DNA of 5,240 nucleotides from an uncultured Eubacteriales bacterium. GTDB taxonomy: Bacteria; Bacillota; Clostridia; Oscillospirales; CAG-382. How positions within the stretch are numbered: position 1 is the stretch's first letter; every line of letters starts with the position of its first letter. The notes below the pieces were generated by a model that was not told the DNA's origin, ran no database searches, and saw nothing but the letters and a program-made list of their open reading frames with translations. The DNA lies in contig URCT01000144.1 in assembly GCA_900546385.1 (NCBI GenBank), positions 1-5,240 of the forward strand. Reading direction: 5' to 3'. Below, one piece after another: positions 5,187 to 5,240 of the stretch. The translations under genes were made by a program, and so were the position numbers.

Positions 5187-5240
5187 AAGGATTTAATTTT
5201 GTTAGTGGGAAGTTGTTGTTTGGGTGGGCTGATTCGAGGT
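5187..5240 (+). repeat. Right copy of 54-bp inverted repeat, reaching the window edge
   Basis: This copy is inverted relative to 86-139, with strongest matches at both ends (AAGGATTTAATTTTGTT and CTGATTCGAGGT, each with at most one difference). The middle, where the left copy has its GCCGC/GCGGC hairpin, has drifted to a G/T-rich tract and lost the stem. The repeat probably continues beyond the window. Confidence 0.75.

Overview
The window looks like chromosomal DNA from a low-to-mid GC Gram-positive anaerobe, most likely a gut-type Clostridium relative (Oscillospiraceae/Ruminococcaceae-like). The basis is strong AAAGGAG-type ribosome sites, sigma-A style promoters with extended -10 elements, a Gram-positive-type secreted protein, and intergenic DNA packed with short palindromes. 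All four main reading frames end in TAA. The taxonomic placement is an inference from style, not from a marker gene.

Layout: bases 1-286 hold no gene but a dense array of about nine hairpins. An AraC-family regulator lies on the minus strand (287-1120). Bases 1121-1290 form a divergent regulatory region in which the leftward and rightward promoters are near mirror images and enclose a further dyad, a candidate operator. Rightward follows a three-gene set: a PnuC-family vitamin/nucleoside transporter (1291-1974); after a 4-base gap, a TIM-barrel glycoside-hydrolase-like gene (1979-3499) broken by one in-frame TAA at 2237-2239; and, after 82 bases, a secreted multidomain protein with a clear signal peptide (3582-5051). 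A strong intrinsic terminator at 5131-5166 closes the set. The last 54 bases are an inverted, ungapped, 42/54-identical copy of part of the left intergenic array, so the four genes sit between inverted copies of one repeat.

Working model (inference): the AraC-type protein senses a small molecule through its cupin domain and controls both its own promoter and the pnuC promoter. The rightward genes would then encode an uptake and extracellular interaction function: a membrane permease, a sugar-active or sugar-binding barrel protein, and a secreted protein. No pathway assignment can be made from sequence alone, and the pairing of a PnuC permease with a glycoside-hydrolase-like protein is the least expected part. 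No CRISPR array, tRNA, rRNA or recognisable transposase gene was seen.
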